Assembly (NCBI RefSeq): GCF_009829925.1
Contig: NZ_SNVJ01000014.1
Location: 1 to 64,000 of the forward strand
Length of the DNA stretch: 64,000 nucleotides
DNA from: Teichococcus coralli
Lineage (GTDB): Bacteria; Pseudomonadota; Alphaproteobacteria; Acetobacterales; Acetobacteraceae
Direction of reading: 5' to 3'
Shown piece after piece: positions 1-9,790 of the stretch (within the stretch, counting starts at the first letter, position 1; every line of letters starts with the position of its first letter). The notes beneath the pieces are model-generated. The model worked only from the letters and a program-made list of their open reading frames with translations, was not told where the DNA came from and ran no database searches. Position numbers and translations under genes: made by a program.

Positions 1-337
1 CTGCTCTGGCTTCACCTGCGGGGCGGCACGCCATCCCATCGAACCCGAAGGCTGCAGCGTGCACGTGCGTGAGGATCTGAAAGCATGAGCATTCTCGACG
101 CCCTCGCGTAGGCGCTTTCCTTCATGGCGGAGTCCCGGTTCACCCTCACCTGGTCCGCACTCGGCGCGCTGGGCGCCGCCTGGGTGATCTACGACGCCTT
201 CACCGCCAACGCGGTGCCGAACCACGCCGCTGAAGGCCTGCTGGCCGATCATCGTCCTCTTCTTTGCGCCTGCACAGCAAGGGCTGGCTCTTCTGCCGCC
301 ATCCTCGGCGATCGCGCCTCCGAGACCGCCTTCTGGG
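1..337. other. No intact gene; decayed coding DNA
   Basis: No frame gives a convincing intact protein. On the plus strand a reading frame from 124 begins like a small membrane protein (motif WVIYDAF near residue 20), which loosely recalls the N-terminus of DUF4396-type proteins. It then loses sense around 240, where another frame carries a hydrophobic run (WPIIVLFFAP). This looks like a frameshifted remnant, but the family link is weak and is my inference. Confidence 0.3.
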
Positions 338-475
338 CCTACGGGGGGCGGGCATCGCCCCGTGCTCCGCGTCCGCCAAGGCACGCCCTTCCAGGCTGCT
401 GTGCGAAACGGCCTGAACGCGGACACGACGATGCACTTCCACGGCATCCGCCTGCCTTTCCGCGGCCAGGTTGGA
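338..475 (+). pseudogene. Multicopper oxidase fragment (first cupredoxin domain)
   Basis: About 40 codons read PVLRVRQGTP, then RNGLNADTT and MHFHGIRLP. This is the hallmark of the first copper-binding segment of multicopper oxidases (laccase/CopA type), where HxHG supplies ligands to the type 2/type 3 copper centre. The frame has no sensible start upstream, and homology ends after about residue 37. The rest of the oxidase, including the C-terminal HCHxxxH copper site, is absent. It is therefore a scrap of a lost gene. The short length limits confidence in the subfamily. Confidence 0.5.
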
Positions 476-980
476 ACTGCTCCATGCCTGCCGGTGGCAG
501 CCCGAGGCCTCGACATCCTGGAGCCGCTTCGCCAAGGCCCGATGCAGACCCCACCAGACCCCGGCGAGCATGCCACTCGCCCAGCCGCCGCCAACACATC
601 TCGCCGCCGCAACCAGCCCGGATGGGAGCTCGGGCGACTGGATGCCCGGCCGCAGCACAAACCGATCCCGGCAAGAGCCAGGCGATCAGAGGCTCCCGGG
701 CGGCCGCCCATCGGCCTTGGCCGCTTTCGTGGCGGCAGCCGCTCGACCAGAGCCCAGAGGTCGTCAGGAACCAGAAACGCCATCCCTCCCCATCGTCTCG
801 CAACGGGTTTGGCCTCCGACTTCAGGGCACTGGTGCATCAAGAGGCAGGCCGGACCGCTTCAGCTCCGCCTGCAGGTTTCATCGTGGAGATGACAATGGA
901 ACCCGCGGGACGGAAGCGTTCTCCCTCCGGGAAACCCCGCTCGCACGCCTCACACGGACCATCCCGGCGCATGTGCGGCC
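476..980. other. No recognisable gene
   Basis: Several overlapping open frames exist on both strands, but they are rich in Arg, Pro and Ser, as expected for out-of-frame high-GC DNA. None carries a motif or a good ribosome-binding site. The stretch lies just beyond the 3' end of the minus-strand protease-hydrolase gene. Confidence 0.4.
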
Positions 981-3053
981 TCAATAACCCGTTAGTTCAT
1001 CGCTGGTGGGGGGCGCGGCGACATTTCCCCCGAGGATACGTGCCATGATGGTGGCGAGGGTGGCGGCGTCGTTATCGAAGCCACCGTGGCTGAGCGATGC
1101 TGTTTCCTTGCTCTGCGAATAGCTGACCATAAGCTTCGCGGAGGCCTGTAGGCCCCTCGTGTAGACCTCCATTCCAGCGAGCGGCGTGTTCGCCCTGTCC
1201 TCATAGGCCCGCGAGACGAGGTAGAGCAGCGAGCGGCTGTAGCCGGGCAGGCCGGGCACGCCCACCCTGTCGGCCTGTTCAAGCGCGTCATGCAGGTCGT
1301 ACAGGTAAACCTTGTCCCGCAGCGGCAGCGCTCCCCCGCCCTCAAGATAGGGGCCATAGAACCGGTTGAAGAAGTCCACCGTGCAGGCCGGGGCCATGAG
1401 ATGCACGCTTCCGAGTTGCAGCTTCTGGAGCTGGAAGCGGCCAAGCGCACCGAGCAACTGGCCCAACATGATGGCCCCGGCGCTATGCCCCACGAGGTGC
1501 AGCACCGGGCGCTGTCCAGCCGCATCCAACCCTTGGAGAAGTGGGGCGAGACCGATCACACCGCCGTCATAGCCTAGGCTTGGCATGAAGGCGGCGGCCG
1601 CGTCCTGCTTCATGTTGCGCCAGGCTGCGCTCCCCAGCGCCTTTCCTGGTCCGGTTTCGAAGAGGAGGTCGCCGATCACGCTGGCGGCGCGCCCGGCCTG
1701 CGTCTGGGACAACGGCCCGAAAGCCTCGTCAAGAAAGCCTGACCCCCACATCAAGTGGAAATTGTAGATCCCATTCCGGCCGAAGATGTCGCGGCGCTTC
1801 CAAGTGGCGATCCGATTCGCTTCGTTGTCGAGGGTGTTGAGGCCGCCATGCGCGTAGATCATCAGATGGGCGTAGCCCTGCCCGCCATTCGCACTCGCTT
1901 CGCTCAACCGGGTGACGGTCTCGGCCATTTCGAGCTGCGTCGGTGAGCCGTAACGGCCACCGGTGACATAGCGCCCATCATCGATGTTGACAAAATGCCC
2001 GACGATGTCGCTGCGGTTCGGGGCGGCGATGGCCTGGGGTGTCGTGGTGTCAGCGGGCGTCGCGCGCGGTACCGCACTGAACGCGGCTGGGGCGCGCACG
2101 CCGAGTTGCAGCACCCACGCATCCATCATCGTGGTGGCCCAGTCCTCATACGTCCAGTGAGCAACCCCCCGCGTGCCCCATTCCGGCCCCCATGAGTTCA
2201 GAATCCAGAAGCCTTCCGCATCATAGCCGACGATGGCGAAAGCATGACCTCCGGCGGCTGCGCCGCCCGGCTTGATCCGGCCATCTTGAGGGGTCTGCCA
2301 ATTCCCATGGATCTGGGCGGAGGCATAGATCACGCCGATTTCGTTCAGGGCCGCATGGTAGTCCGAGAGATCCGGCTGCAGCCGGTAATAGGTGCCGATG
2401 CGGGTCTCCCGCGCCTCCTTGGCCATCTCATAGGTCAGCGCCCACTCGCCGCCCGCATTGCCGGGCGCTAGGGTCTCGCTGCAAACGCCATTCCGGTAGA
2501 AACCGCTGATGGCGCCACGAATGCTTGACCCTTCATAGGCGGTCCCCACCCACTCATCGTTGCGCTTGGCCATTTCGTAGAGCATGCGCGCGCTGACGCG
2601 CTTCGGCCGCTCGGCCAGATCCTCCCGATAGATCAGGCAGTCGACCACATGGGCCAGTGCATGACCAGTGCAACTCGAATCAACACCTTGGTCGCGCACC
2701 GGAAAGGCGATTCTGGGAAAGATGCTGGGTTGCAGCGCGCGCAGGGTCGGCTGATAGATGCGATCGCGGATGTCCGGCAGGTCCGGCAGGATGTCGAGCC
2801 TTCTGCCGCCGAGCATTTGCGGTGAGGCATTGAATTCACGATTGCCGATCCGTACCCCGCCAGCCACACCGTCGGGAGGGAGCGTCGCATCCGCAGGAAC
2901 AGTTGCTCCGACGGGCGCAGGGCGTGTGGCGGTGAGTGCTTCAGCCGCCTGCTGCGCCTGCATCGGTTCGGGACGCGTGGTGGCGGGCGAGGCCGGGCTC
3001 GCCCCTGCCTTCGCCCCTACCTTGCTGGTCTTTCTCGGCTTCGACGGTTTCAT
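981..3053 (-). CDS. Papain-like (C1) protease fused to an alpha/beta serine hydrolase
   Basis: This is a 690-residue two-enzyme protein. Residues 1-60 are a Lys/Pro/Ala-rich low-complexity tail without a signal peptide. Residues about 85-320 form a C1 papain-like peptidase, with oxyanion Gln122 and nucleophile Cys128 (DQGVDSSC), His270 (GGHAFAIVGYD) and Asn286 (ILNSWG), so the full catalytic set is present. Residues about 345-690 resemble an alpha/beta hydrolase, with nucleophile elbow GHSAG (Ser524), an early YAHGGLN loop and a candidate catalytic His656 (SHGGFD). The ATG at 3053 is preferred over longer starts because GGGGGAAG precedes it. The substrate and location are unknown. A secreted or delivered effector, or a stress protease, are possibilities. 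It stands alone, flanked by gene-poor DNA. Confidence 0.8.
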   Translation of the reverse strand: MKPSKPRKTSKVGAKAGASPASPATTRPEPMQAQQAAEALTATRPAPVGATVPADATLPPDGVAGGVRIGNREFNASPQMLGGRRLDILPDLPDIRDRIYQPTLRALQPSIFPRIAFPVRDQGVDSSCTGHALAHVVDCLIYREDLAERPKRVSARMLYEMAKRNDEWVGTAYEGSSIRGAISGFYRNGVCSETLAPGNAGGEWALTYEMAKEARETRIGTYYRLQPDLSDYHAALNEIGVIYASAQIHGNWQTPQDGRIKPGGAAAGGHAFAIVGYDAEGFWILNSWGPEWGTRGVAHWTYEDWATTMMDAWVLQLGVRAPAAFSAVPRATPADTTTPQAIAAPNRSDIVGHFVNIDDGRYVTGGRYGSPTQLEMAETVTRLSEASANGGQGYAHLMIYAHGGLNTLDNEANRIATWKRRDIFGRNGIYNFHLMWGSGFLDEAFGPLSQTQAGRAASVIGDLLFETGPGKALGSAAWRNMKQDAAAAFMPSLGYDGGVIGLAPLLQGLDAAGQRPVLHLVGHSAGAIMLGQLLGALGRFQLQKLQLGSVHLMAPACTVDFFNRFYGPYLEGGGALPLRDKVYLYDLHDALEQADRVGVPGLPGYSRSLLYLVSRAYEDRANTPLAGMEVYTRGLQASAKLMVSYSQSKETASLSHGGFDNDAATLATIMARILGGNVAAPPTSDELTGY

Positions 3054-4962
3054 CACGCACGCTTCCCCCGGCCCTGTACCCTGCGCAGCCACCTCTTCGC
3101 CCCGATCGACTTGCCGAATCCGCTGATCACCCTGCGCGAAGCTCGTCAGACCAAGCCGTGCTTCGGGCGGCTTCCGGCATGTGCCGCGTTGTCCGCTTCC
3201 TCCCCTGCACTTTCCCACTCCTGCGGATGGCTCAGGCGGAAATCCCTGCGCACAGCATGCGACATGCCGTCATTGGCCCTGTCTGACATTGGCGGTCCGC
3301 CGGTCTGCCTTGCCTATGTTGCGCGCTCCGCATCAATATGTTTTGACGTCGAAATGATAATCTGGCGTGCCTCGTGGAGCACGCCACTTTTGCGCGATGT
3401 TCGCGATGGCGATGCCAGCATTCGTGAAGTCGATGTCCGCACCGATCTGCGCTTCACCATCCTGTGGGAGTGGACGAGTTCCGAAGCGGCGTGCCAGTGG
3501 CATTCACCGGCACCACAGCTTCTCCGATGAGCTGCCCGCGCCGGGGAAGCCATGACAGAGTGGCTCCATCGAGACTTATCGACAGAATGGCCCCACCTGA
3601 AGGAGGCGGGGGAGGACGCGCCCTGTGCGTGCCTCGGCATGATCGCCTTCTCGGTTTGCTTGCCGGGGAGGAGCGACGCATCCAGCCATGGTGGTGGGGC
3701 AGGACCCGCGGCAGGTGAAGCGCCTGGTCAGGCAGGCGCTCGGTTTCGGTGGCATCCCGGCGGCTCGACGCGCGCTGGCCGGACACACGGCAATGGCGTG
3801 GCCGGAAGGTCCAGGTGCGCGGCGTCGGCGGGCGTGACATGCGGGGGCAAGATGCTGTTCATTCCGAGTTCTTCCAAGCGGCCTCGACCCATCCGCCGTG
3901 CGGTACGGCCGACCGGCGAGGGCGTCCGTTGCGCCCGCCTCTCCGTGCTTCGACGCGGAGGCGCTGTGTGGCCCGCGGCGGGCAGGGCGTGGTCCAGGGC
4001 GGCGGGGCGGCGGCAACGTGGACCGGCGAGAAGCGCGGGTGAGGCGTCAGAGGCGGATCTGCGGCCTTTGTGCCGCTGGGTTTCACCCCGAACGAGGCAG
4101 ACCCGTTCGATTCAAGCCACGAGGTCGCGCCGGTCGGCAGCGCGACGCAACTGTCGGAGCTGCGCATGTGTTGCGATGCAACGACCCGATGCGGTTCGTG
4201 CAGGCTTGACCGCACGAACGCAGGAGATGGTGTTCGGCTCCCATGACCGGGCGTTCGCTTCCTCACGGAGTTTCTGAACGCCACCTGCGCGGGCCAGCAT
4301 GGCGTTAAGGTTGAGATTGCGGAGTCGATTTCAACTGCCGAAGATCAACGGTGGGTCGCGCTCCGATGGTGCGGTCGGAGTTCGGCGATAAGGGTCCGGG
4401 AGTGCGGCGGCCGCGGCGTGGGATGCCGGTTCGTCGACACCCTCCAGCCCTCCGGCTCCCAGCGGGTTCCTGCCACGCCGACTCGGGCCGGCTGAGAACA
4501 GTGGACGGCCGGACGCCTGGCAGTGCCGAGCTGTCGAATTTCATCGCCGGCAGAGAAGAAGATTGGCTCGCCCGGCGGGACGCGCCGCAGGTCATCGAGG
4601 AGCATCTTGCGACCGCCGTCGTGCCCGGCCCTCGGCAACCCGATGTTGCAACCGCCGATCTCCTGCGGGCAGTGCCTTCGACGTCGCTCATGCCGTGCTG
4701 TTCAGGGCCGATCGCCAATCCTTCCACATCGCCGGAACCGAGCCTGTCGCCGATGGCGGCACCCCGGCCGCGGTGCCTGCGAGGGTTCCCATCTTTCCGG
4801 CAGCGGGAGGATCACGGCGAGGGGCGCCAGTTTCCCGTCTGCTGAAGAATGAAAGGCGGAAGTGGAATGTCATCCGCCGCGTGCCCTCGGTCATCGTGAG
4901 AAGCCGCTGGACATTCCTGGACCGTACCCAATAAGAACAGACTAAGCGGAGGGGAATGACGA
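3054..4962. other. 1.9 kb without a recognisable gene
   Basis: Frames up to about 240 codons occur on both strands, but they overlap one another and show no known domain, convincing start or consistent codon use. Around 3550-3600 there is an AT-richer patch with two similar short segments (TGGCTCCAT and TGGCCCCA). They could be the end of an insertion sequence, but no transposase is recognisable. The region probably consists of decayed genes plus the promoters of the flanking genes. Confidence 0.4.
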
Positions 4963-6522
4963 ATGCGCCCATTCATCATCGGGTTTGCCTGTTGCGCGCT
5001 GTCTGTTGCCGCACATGCGCAGAAGACCCTGACAATCGCTGCGCAGTCGGAACCCACGGCGATGGATCCGCATTTCCACCGCGCGAACAGCAACAATGCA
5101 ATGTTGCGGCAGGTCTTCGACCCGCTGGTCGATTTCGACAATTCCGGGAAGATCGTGCCGCGCCTGGCGGAGTCCTGGCGGATCGTCGACGATCTGACCT
5201 GGGAATTTCGGCTCCGCGAGGGCGTGCGCTTTCACGACGGCACGCCGTTGCGACCGGAGGATGTCGCCTTCTCCTTCGCGCGACTGCCGAATGTCCCGAA
5301 CAGCCCGGGCTCCTTCGCCTCCGCCGTGCGGACCGTCTCGGAAGTCAAGATCGTCGACGGCCGCACGCTGCGCATCACCACCAGCGAGCCGACGCCGTTC
5401 CTTGACGCGGAGCTCACCTCCGTCCTGATCCTGTCGCGGCAGCTGCACCAGAATGCCACCACCGCAGACTTCAACAGCGGCCGCGCGATGATCGGCACCG
5501 GCGCGTACCGGCATGTCTCCTACCAGCAGGGCAACCAGCTGAGCGTCGAGCGGAACCCCGCCTTCTGGGGCGGGACGGTGCCGTGGGACAAAGTGCAGAT
5601 CCGCTTCGTCAGCAACGCGGGCTCGCGTGTCGCGGCATTAACCGCGGGCGACGTGGACCTGATCGACGCCGTGCCGACGCAAGATGTCGCGCGCCTCGAG
5701 GCCGATCCGCGCATGGCCGTCTTCGGGACGGAAAGCAACGGTACCGCCTATCTCTTTCCAGATTCAGCGCGGGAGCGGGCTCCCTTCGTCACCGACAACG
5801 AGGGGCGCCCGCTGGTGCCCAACCCGTTGCGGGACGTCCGGGTGCGCCGGGCCATCTCCATGGCCATCAACCGCCAAGGCATCGTGGACCGGCTGCTCGC
5901 CGGCCAGGGAACGCCGGCGGAGCAGTTCGCGCCGCCCATCGCCATTGGCCGCATTCCCGACCAGCCATCTATTCCGCACGATCTCTCGCGCGCGCGAGCC
6001 TTGCTGGCCGAGGCCGGCTACCCGCAGGGCTTTCGCATGAGCATCCATGGCCCGACAGGCTGGTTTCCCGGCGATACCGACGTCCTGCAGGCCGTGGCGC
6101 AGGGGATGAACAGGATCGGCATCGAGGCGCGGGTGGAAGTGCTGCCGACCTCGTCTTTCTTCTCGCGCGCAACAAATCGCGACTTCGCGATGTTCATGAC
6201 GACCTATGCCTCGAACCTGGCGGCGATCACCCTCCAGCAGGTGGTGGCGACCCGCAACCCGGCGGAGCGGATGGGTCCGTTCAACCGCCAGCACTACAGC
6301 AATCCCGAGCTCGACAGCGCGCTGGAGCAGGCCTTGCGGACGATGGACCCGGAGCGGCGCGACGCGCTGACCGCGCAGGCAATGCGGGCCGCCATCGACG
6401 ATGTCGCCGTCATTCCGATCCTGTACCTGAAGGTCAACTGGGCGGGGTTGCGCGACCGCGTCCGCTACGAACCATCGCCGAGCTGGTACACCAACGCCTT
6501 GTTCGCCACGCCCGTGAAGTGA
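4963..6522 (+). CDS. ABC transporter substrate-binding protein, DppA/OppA family (SBP_bac_5)
   Basis: This 519-residue periplasmic binding protein belongs to the peptide/nickel/opine class. Residues 1-20 form a Sec signal peptide ending AHAQ. The mature protein begins with TLTIAAQSEP and a DPLVDFD segment typical of the family. It continues with GVRFHDGTPLRPEDV (about residues 87-101) and the GTGAYR element, and ends at normal length. The start is supported by GGAGGGGA upstream. No permease or ATPase gene adjoins it; the next gene is an M20 deacylase 29 bp downstream. The pair may therefore capture and cleave an N-acylated peptide or amide, but the substrate is not predictable. Confidence 0.85.
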   Translation: MRPFIIGFACCALSVAAHAQKTLTIAAQSEPTAMDPHFHRANSNNAMLRQVFDPLVDFDNSGKIVPRLAESWRIVDDLTWEFRLREGVRFHDGTPLRPEDVAFSFARLPNVPNSPGSFASAVRTVSEVKIVDGRTLRITTSEPTPFLDAELTSVLILSRQLHQNATTADFNSGRAMIGTGAYRHVSYQQGNQLSVERNPAFWGGTVPWDKVQIRFVSNAGSRVAALTAGDVDLIDAVPTQDVARLEADPRMAVFGTESNGTAYLFPDSARERAPFVTDNEGRPLVPNPLRDVRVRRAISMAINRQGIVDRLLAGQGTPAEQFAPPIAIGRIPDQPSIPHDLSRARALLAEAGYPQGFRMSIHGPTGWFPGDTDVLQAVAQGMNRIGIEARVEVLPTSSFFSRATNRDFAMFMTTYASNLAAITLQQVVATRNPAERMGPFNRQHYSNPELDSALEQALRTMDPERRDALTAQAMRAAIDDVAVIPILYLKVNWAGLRDRVRYEPSPSWYTNALFATPVK

Positions 6523-6551
6523 GTTCCCCCTTGCCAACCAAGAAAGCTCCG

Positions 6552-7841
6552 ATGCCCATGGCCGATGCCACCCTGCTGCCCCGCATCACCGAGGCGGTCG
6601 ACGCCGTCTTCGAGAAGCAGGTCGCCTTCCTTCAGGACCTGGTCCGCTTCCCCTCGCGGCGGGGTGAGGAGGCGCCGCTGCAGGACTGGATGGCGCGCGA
6701 GATGGCCCGGCGCGGCTACGCGGTGGACCGCTTCACCCTTGCCGATGTCGGCCTCGGCGGCCATGAGAAGGGCGCGCCGATGGTGGGCGTGGACCCGGCC
6801 GGTTCCGTGCAGGTCGTTGCCGCCCACCGCGCGAGCAATCCAACCGGCCGCAGCCTCATCCTGCAAGGCCATATCGACGTGGTGCCCGAGGGGCCGGCGG
6901 ACATGTGGACCCACCCGCCCTACGCGGCGGTGGTCCGCGACGGCTGGCTCTACGGGCGCGGCGCCAACGACATGAAGGCGGGCGTCTCCTGCATGGTGTA
7001 CGCGATGGACGCGTTGCGCGCCGCCGGGTTCGATCCGGCCGCCGATGTTTATCTCCAGACCGTGACGGAGGAGGAGAGCACCGGCAACGGCGCGCTCTCG
7101 ACGCTGCTGCGCGGCTACCGCGCCGAGGCTGTGCTCATCCCTGAGCCGACCGGTCATACCCTGACCCGTACCCACACCGGCACGCTTTGGTTCCGCCTGC
7201 GCGTGCGGGGCGTCCCTGTCCACGTGGCGGTGGCTCAGGACGGCACCAACGCCATCATGTCCGCCTATCACCTGATCCAGGCCCTGGTGGAGCATACCGC
7301 GAAGCTGAACGAGGCAGCGGCGACGGATTCCTGGTATGGGGAGGTCCGCAACCCGATCAAGTTCAACCCTGGCATCATCCATGGCGGCGACTGGGCCAGC
7401 AGCACGCCGGCCTGGTGCGAGGTGGATTGCCGCATCGGCTTGCTGCCTTCCATGGACGTCAGGGAAGCCATGGCCGGAGTGGAGCGAGCCGTGAAGGCGG
7501 CGGCGCGGAGCGACAACTTTCTGGCCAACAACCCGCCGGAAGTCGTCTGGCACGGCTTCCAGGCCGACGGCTTCGTGCTGGAGCCGGGAAGCGAGGCGGA
7601 GGCCACGCTGGCCGCAGCGCATCTCGCCGTGCATGGCACGCCGATGAGCGAGCGCCGCACCACCGCGGTGAACGATACGCGCTACTACGGACGGTACTAC
7701 GACATTCCGGCGCTCTGCTATGGACCGAAGGGCGACGGGAATCACGGCTTCGACGAGCGCACCTCGCTGGAGGACCTGCGCCGCTGTACCGTGACGATGG
7801 CGAACTTCATCGCCCAGTGGTGTGGCTTGATCCCGCGCTGA
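6552..7841 (+). CDS. M20 family metallopeptidase/deacylase (ArgE/DapE type)
   Basis: This is a 429-residue zinc-dependent amidohydrolase. The metal and catalytic motifs are present: His107/Asp109 in GHIDVVPEG, Asp140 in YGRGANDMKAG, and Glu173/Glu174 in TEEESTGNG. A dimerisation insert follows, and the C-terminus has the late metal-site region DGNHGFDE. Members remove acyl groups from amino acids or cleave short amides, usually in the cytoplasm. The ATG at 6552 follows a weak AAGAAAG; a second ATG six bases downstream is equally possible. It sits 29 bp behind the binding-protein gene, so co-transcription and a shared substrate are likely. Which acyl-amino acid it uses cannot be said. Confidence 0.85.
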   Translation: MPMADATLLPRITEAVDAVFEKQVAFLQDLVRFPSRRGEEAPLQDWMAREMARRGYAVDRFTLADVGLGGHEKGAPMVGVDPAGSVQVVAAHRASNPTGRSLILQGHIDVVPEGPADMWTHPPYAAVVRDGWLYGRGANDMKAGVSCMVYAMDALRAAGFDPAADVYLQTVTEEESTGNGALSTLLRGYRAEAVLIPEPTGHTLTRTHTGTLWFRLRVRGVPVHVAVAQDGTNAIMSAYHLIQALVEHTAKLNEAAATDSWYGEVRNPIKFNPGIIHGGDWASSTPAWCEVDCRIGLLPSMDVREAMAGVERAVKAAARSDNFLANNPPEVVWHGFQADGFVLEPGSEAEATLAAAHLAVHGTPMSERRTTAVNDTRYYGRYYDIPALCYGPKGDGNHGFDERTSLEDLRRCTVTMANFIAQWCGLIPR

Positions 7842-8048
7842 CGAAGCGCTCGCCAGGGCAACTGGGCTCAACCTGGCTGGCGCTCGCCCGCCGGCGGAGC
7901 CGTCCACTCCGGTCGGCGCTCTTGTCGGCGAGATGACGGCCTGGCCAGCGAGATTCCACGGGTCGAGGCAGCGGTGGTTGGTCGTGAGGACGGCTTGTTG
8001 CCGATAACCGGGGAGGGACGCACAGAAGGCTTGGCGCCGCCGGAAAGT

Positions 8049-8700
8049 TCAGCGCGCGGCCTCGCCTCCGATGCCGCGCGTGGCCACGATCACCAGCCGC
8101 GCCGGCACGATCGCGCGCTCCGGTGGAGCGATGCGACCGGCAATCCGGCGCAGGACCAGGCGGGCCGCTTTCCCACCAATCCTGCACGCGAGCCATCTCC
8201 TGAGGCACGGCAATGCGCTGGCGCTTCCGGAGGTCCGCACGCATCACCACCGTCCGCGCGAAGGCGAAGCGCCGATGGCCGAGGCGGGCGAGGTGTTCGG
8301 TGCAAGGACATCGACGAACGTGTCTCGACCTTGCCGGAGGGGCCGCTGCCGGGCGCCTGGCCGGACGCCAGCCACCTCCGGCAGCGGAACTGCGGGCGGG
8401 TGGTCCCGGGCGCCGCCAGGGTCGCCGTGGCTTGCAATGCCGAGGGGCGGGCCGAATCGTCGGCCTGCACATCGTCCCCTCGGAGGCGCGGAGCGTCCGG
8501 GCTGCCTCGCTCGAGATCCTGGTCAAGCGCGGCGTGTGGCTGGCCGTCTCCGATGCCCCTGAGGAGTTGAAAGGGGAAGGGGGCCATCGTCCGCGTCCGC
8601 GGCAGCAACCGGCAGCGCTGCCGTGTGCACTGGGCGAGGATCGCGCTGGCACAAGGCCGCCTGAGGCGCGACGGCCTCAACAACATCCCGAACTCCCACC
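8049..8700 (-). pseudogene. Decayed LacI-family regulator
   Basis: The last 45 or so codons (8049-8240) read like the C-terminus of LacI/GalR regulators: GGKAARLVLRRIAG, then PPERAIVPARLVI. Upstream pieces with a LacI flavour (LGHRRFAF and similar) lie in different frames, and no intact helix-turn-helix start remains before the ugpC stop at 8720. The gene is therefore broken by several frameshifts. Its place next to a sugar/glycerol-phosphate ABC operon fits a former local repressor. The C-terminal match is what supports the call; the 5' limit is approximate. The bases between 7842 and 8048 hold nothing recognisable. Confidence 0.45.
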
Positions 8701-8719
8701 GCTGCGACGGACGGCGAAG

Positions 8720-9790
8720 CTAAGCCGAAGCAAGTCCGTGCAAGCGCAGGTTCGTTTCTGCGTCGAAGACATGGAGGTGCTGCTTGAGGGAAACCGGCAT
8801 GATGCCGCTGGTCACCGGCGCTGTGCCCTGGACGCGTACCGTCATGGCCTCGCCGCCCGGCAGTGTCCCGTGCATAACAGTCTCCGACCCCAGCGGTTCG
8901 ACCAATTCGATGGCGACAGGCAGGTCGCCCTCTGGCGTGACGTGCTCCGGCCGGATGCCGATGATCACCGGGCGACCAGCCGGACCCGGCACCGGTTGCG
9001 CGAAGCGGATGCTGCCACCGGCCGCAAGGGTGGCGCCTGCGCCGCCATCCTCCAGCGTGGCGCGCAGGAGGTTCATCGTCGGGCTACCGATAAAGCTGGC
9101 GACGTAGGTGTCGGCAGGAGTGGTGAAGATCTCCATTGGGGTCGCAATCTGGGCGGCGCGGCCCTGGTTCATCACCACGAGCCGATCACCCAAGGTCATC
9201 GCCTCTACCTGGTCATGCGTGACAAAGAGGGAGGTGACGCCAAGGCGGCGCTGCAAGCGCCGGATCTCGGCCCGCATCTGCACGCGCAGCTTGGCGTCGA
9301 GGTTGGAAAGAGGCTCATCGAACAGGAAGAGCTTGGGTTCCCGCACGATGGCGCGCCCCATCGCGACGCGCTGCCGCTGCCCACCGGAAAGCTGGCGTGG
9401 GCGCCGCGCCAGCAAGGCGTCGATGTCAAGGAGCCTGGCCGCCTCCTCCACGCGGCGGCGGATCTCCGCGCGTGGCACGCCCCGGATCTTCAGCCCGTAA
9501 GCCATGTTCTCGAAGGCCGTCATGTGCGGGTAAAGCGCGTAGTTCTGGAACACCAAGGCAATGTCCCGGTCGGCTGGCTCCAGCGCCGTCACGTCGCGGC
9601 CACCGATGCGCACGATGCCTGATGTGGGCGATTCCAGCCCGGCCGTGATCCGCAGCAGCGTGGACTTGCCGCAGCCGGACGCGCCGACGATGACCACCAT
9701 CTCACCCTCGGAGATGTCGAGGTCGACGCCGTGAAGCACCGGGGTGCCGCCGAAGGTCTTATGGATGCGGGACAGTTCGAGCGTGGCCAT
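8720..9790 (-). CDS. ugpC: ABC transporter ATPase, UgpC/MalK type
   Basis: This is a 356-residue cytoplasmic ATPase that energises glycerol-3-phosphate or sugar uptake. The nucleotide-binding domain has Walker [10 protein letters not shown] (residues 36-44), signature LSGGQRQR and Walker B LFLFDEP followed by LSNLDAKLR. The C-terminal 110 residues form the MalK-type OB/TOBE regulatory domain ([16 protein letters not shown]). The ATG at 9790 overlaps the stop of the upstream permease (TAATG), so translation is coupled. It is the last gene of ugpBAEC. The family transports sn-glycerol-3-phosphate and its diesters, but related operons carry other polyols or sugars, so the substrate remains inferred. 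Confidence 0.85.
   Translation of the reverse strand: MATLELSRIHKTFGGTPVLHGVDLDISEGEMVVIVGASGCGKSTLLRITAGLESPTSGIVRIGGRDVTALEPADRDIALVFQNYALYPHMTAFENMAYGLKIRGVPRAEIRRRVEEAARLLDIDALLARRPRQLSGGQRQRVAMGRAIVREPKLFLFDEPLSNLDAKLRVQMRAEIRRLQRRLGVTSLFVTHDQVEAMTLGDRLVVMNQGRAAQIATPMEIFTTPADTYVASFIGSPTMNLLRATLEDGGAGATLAAGGSIRFAQPVPGPAGRPVIIGIRPEHVTPEGDLPVAIELVEPLGSETVMHGTLPGGEAMTVRVQGTAPVTSGIMPVSLKQHLHVFDAETNLRLHGLASA

Noticed and set aside
1904-3126. Several frames of 60-120 codons opposite or within the protease-hydrolase gene
   Set aside because: Shadows of the 690-residue gene without motifs or ribosome-binding sites.
3540-3610. Possible insertion-sequence terminus
   Set aside because: Two similar short segments are visible, but no transposase, inverted repeat pair or target duplication could be identified, so it is not listed as an element.
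5583-6551. A long upstream in-frame extension of the M20 deacylase
   Set aside because: It overlaps the binding-protein gene in another frame and carries no homologous sequence. The ATG at 6552 gives a normal M20 length.
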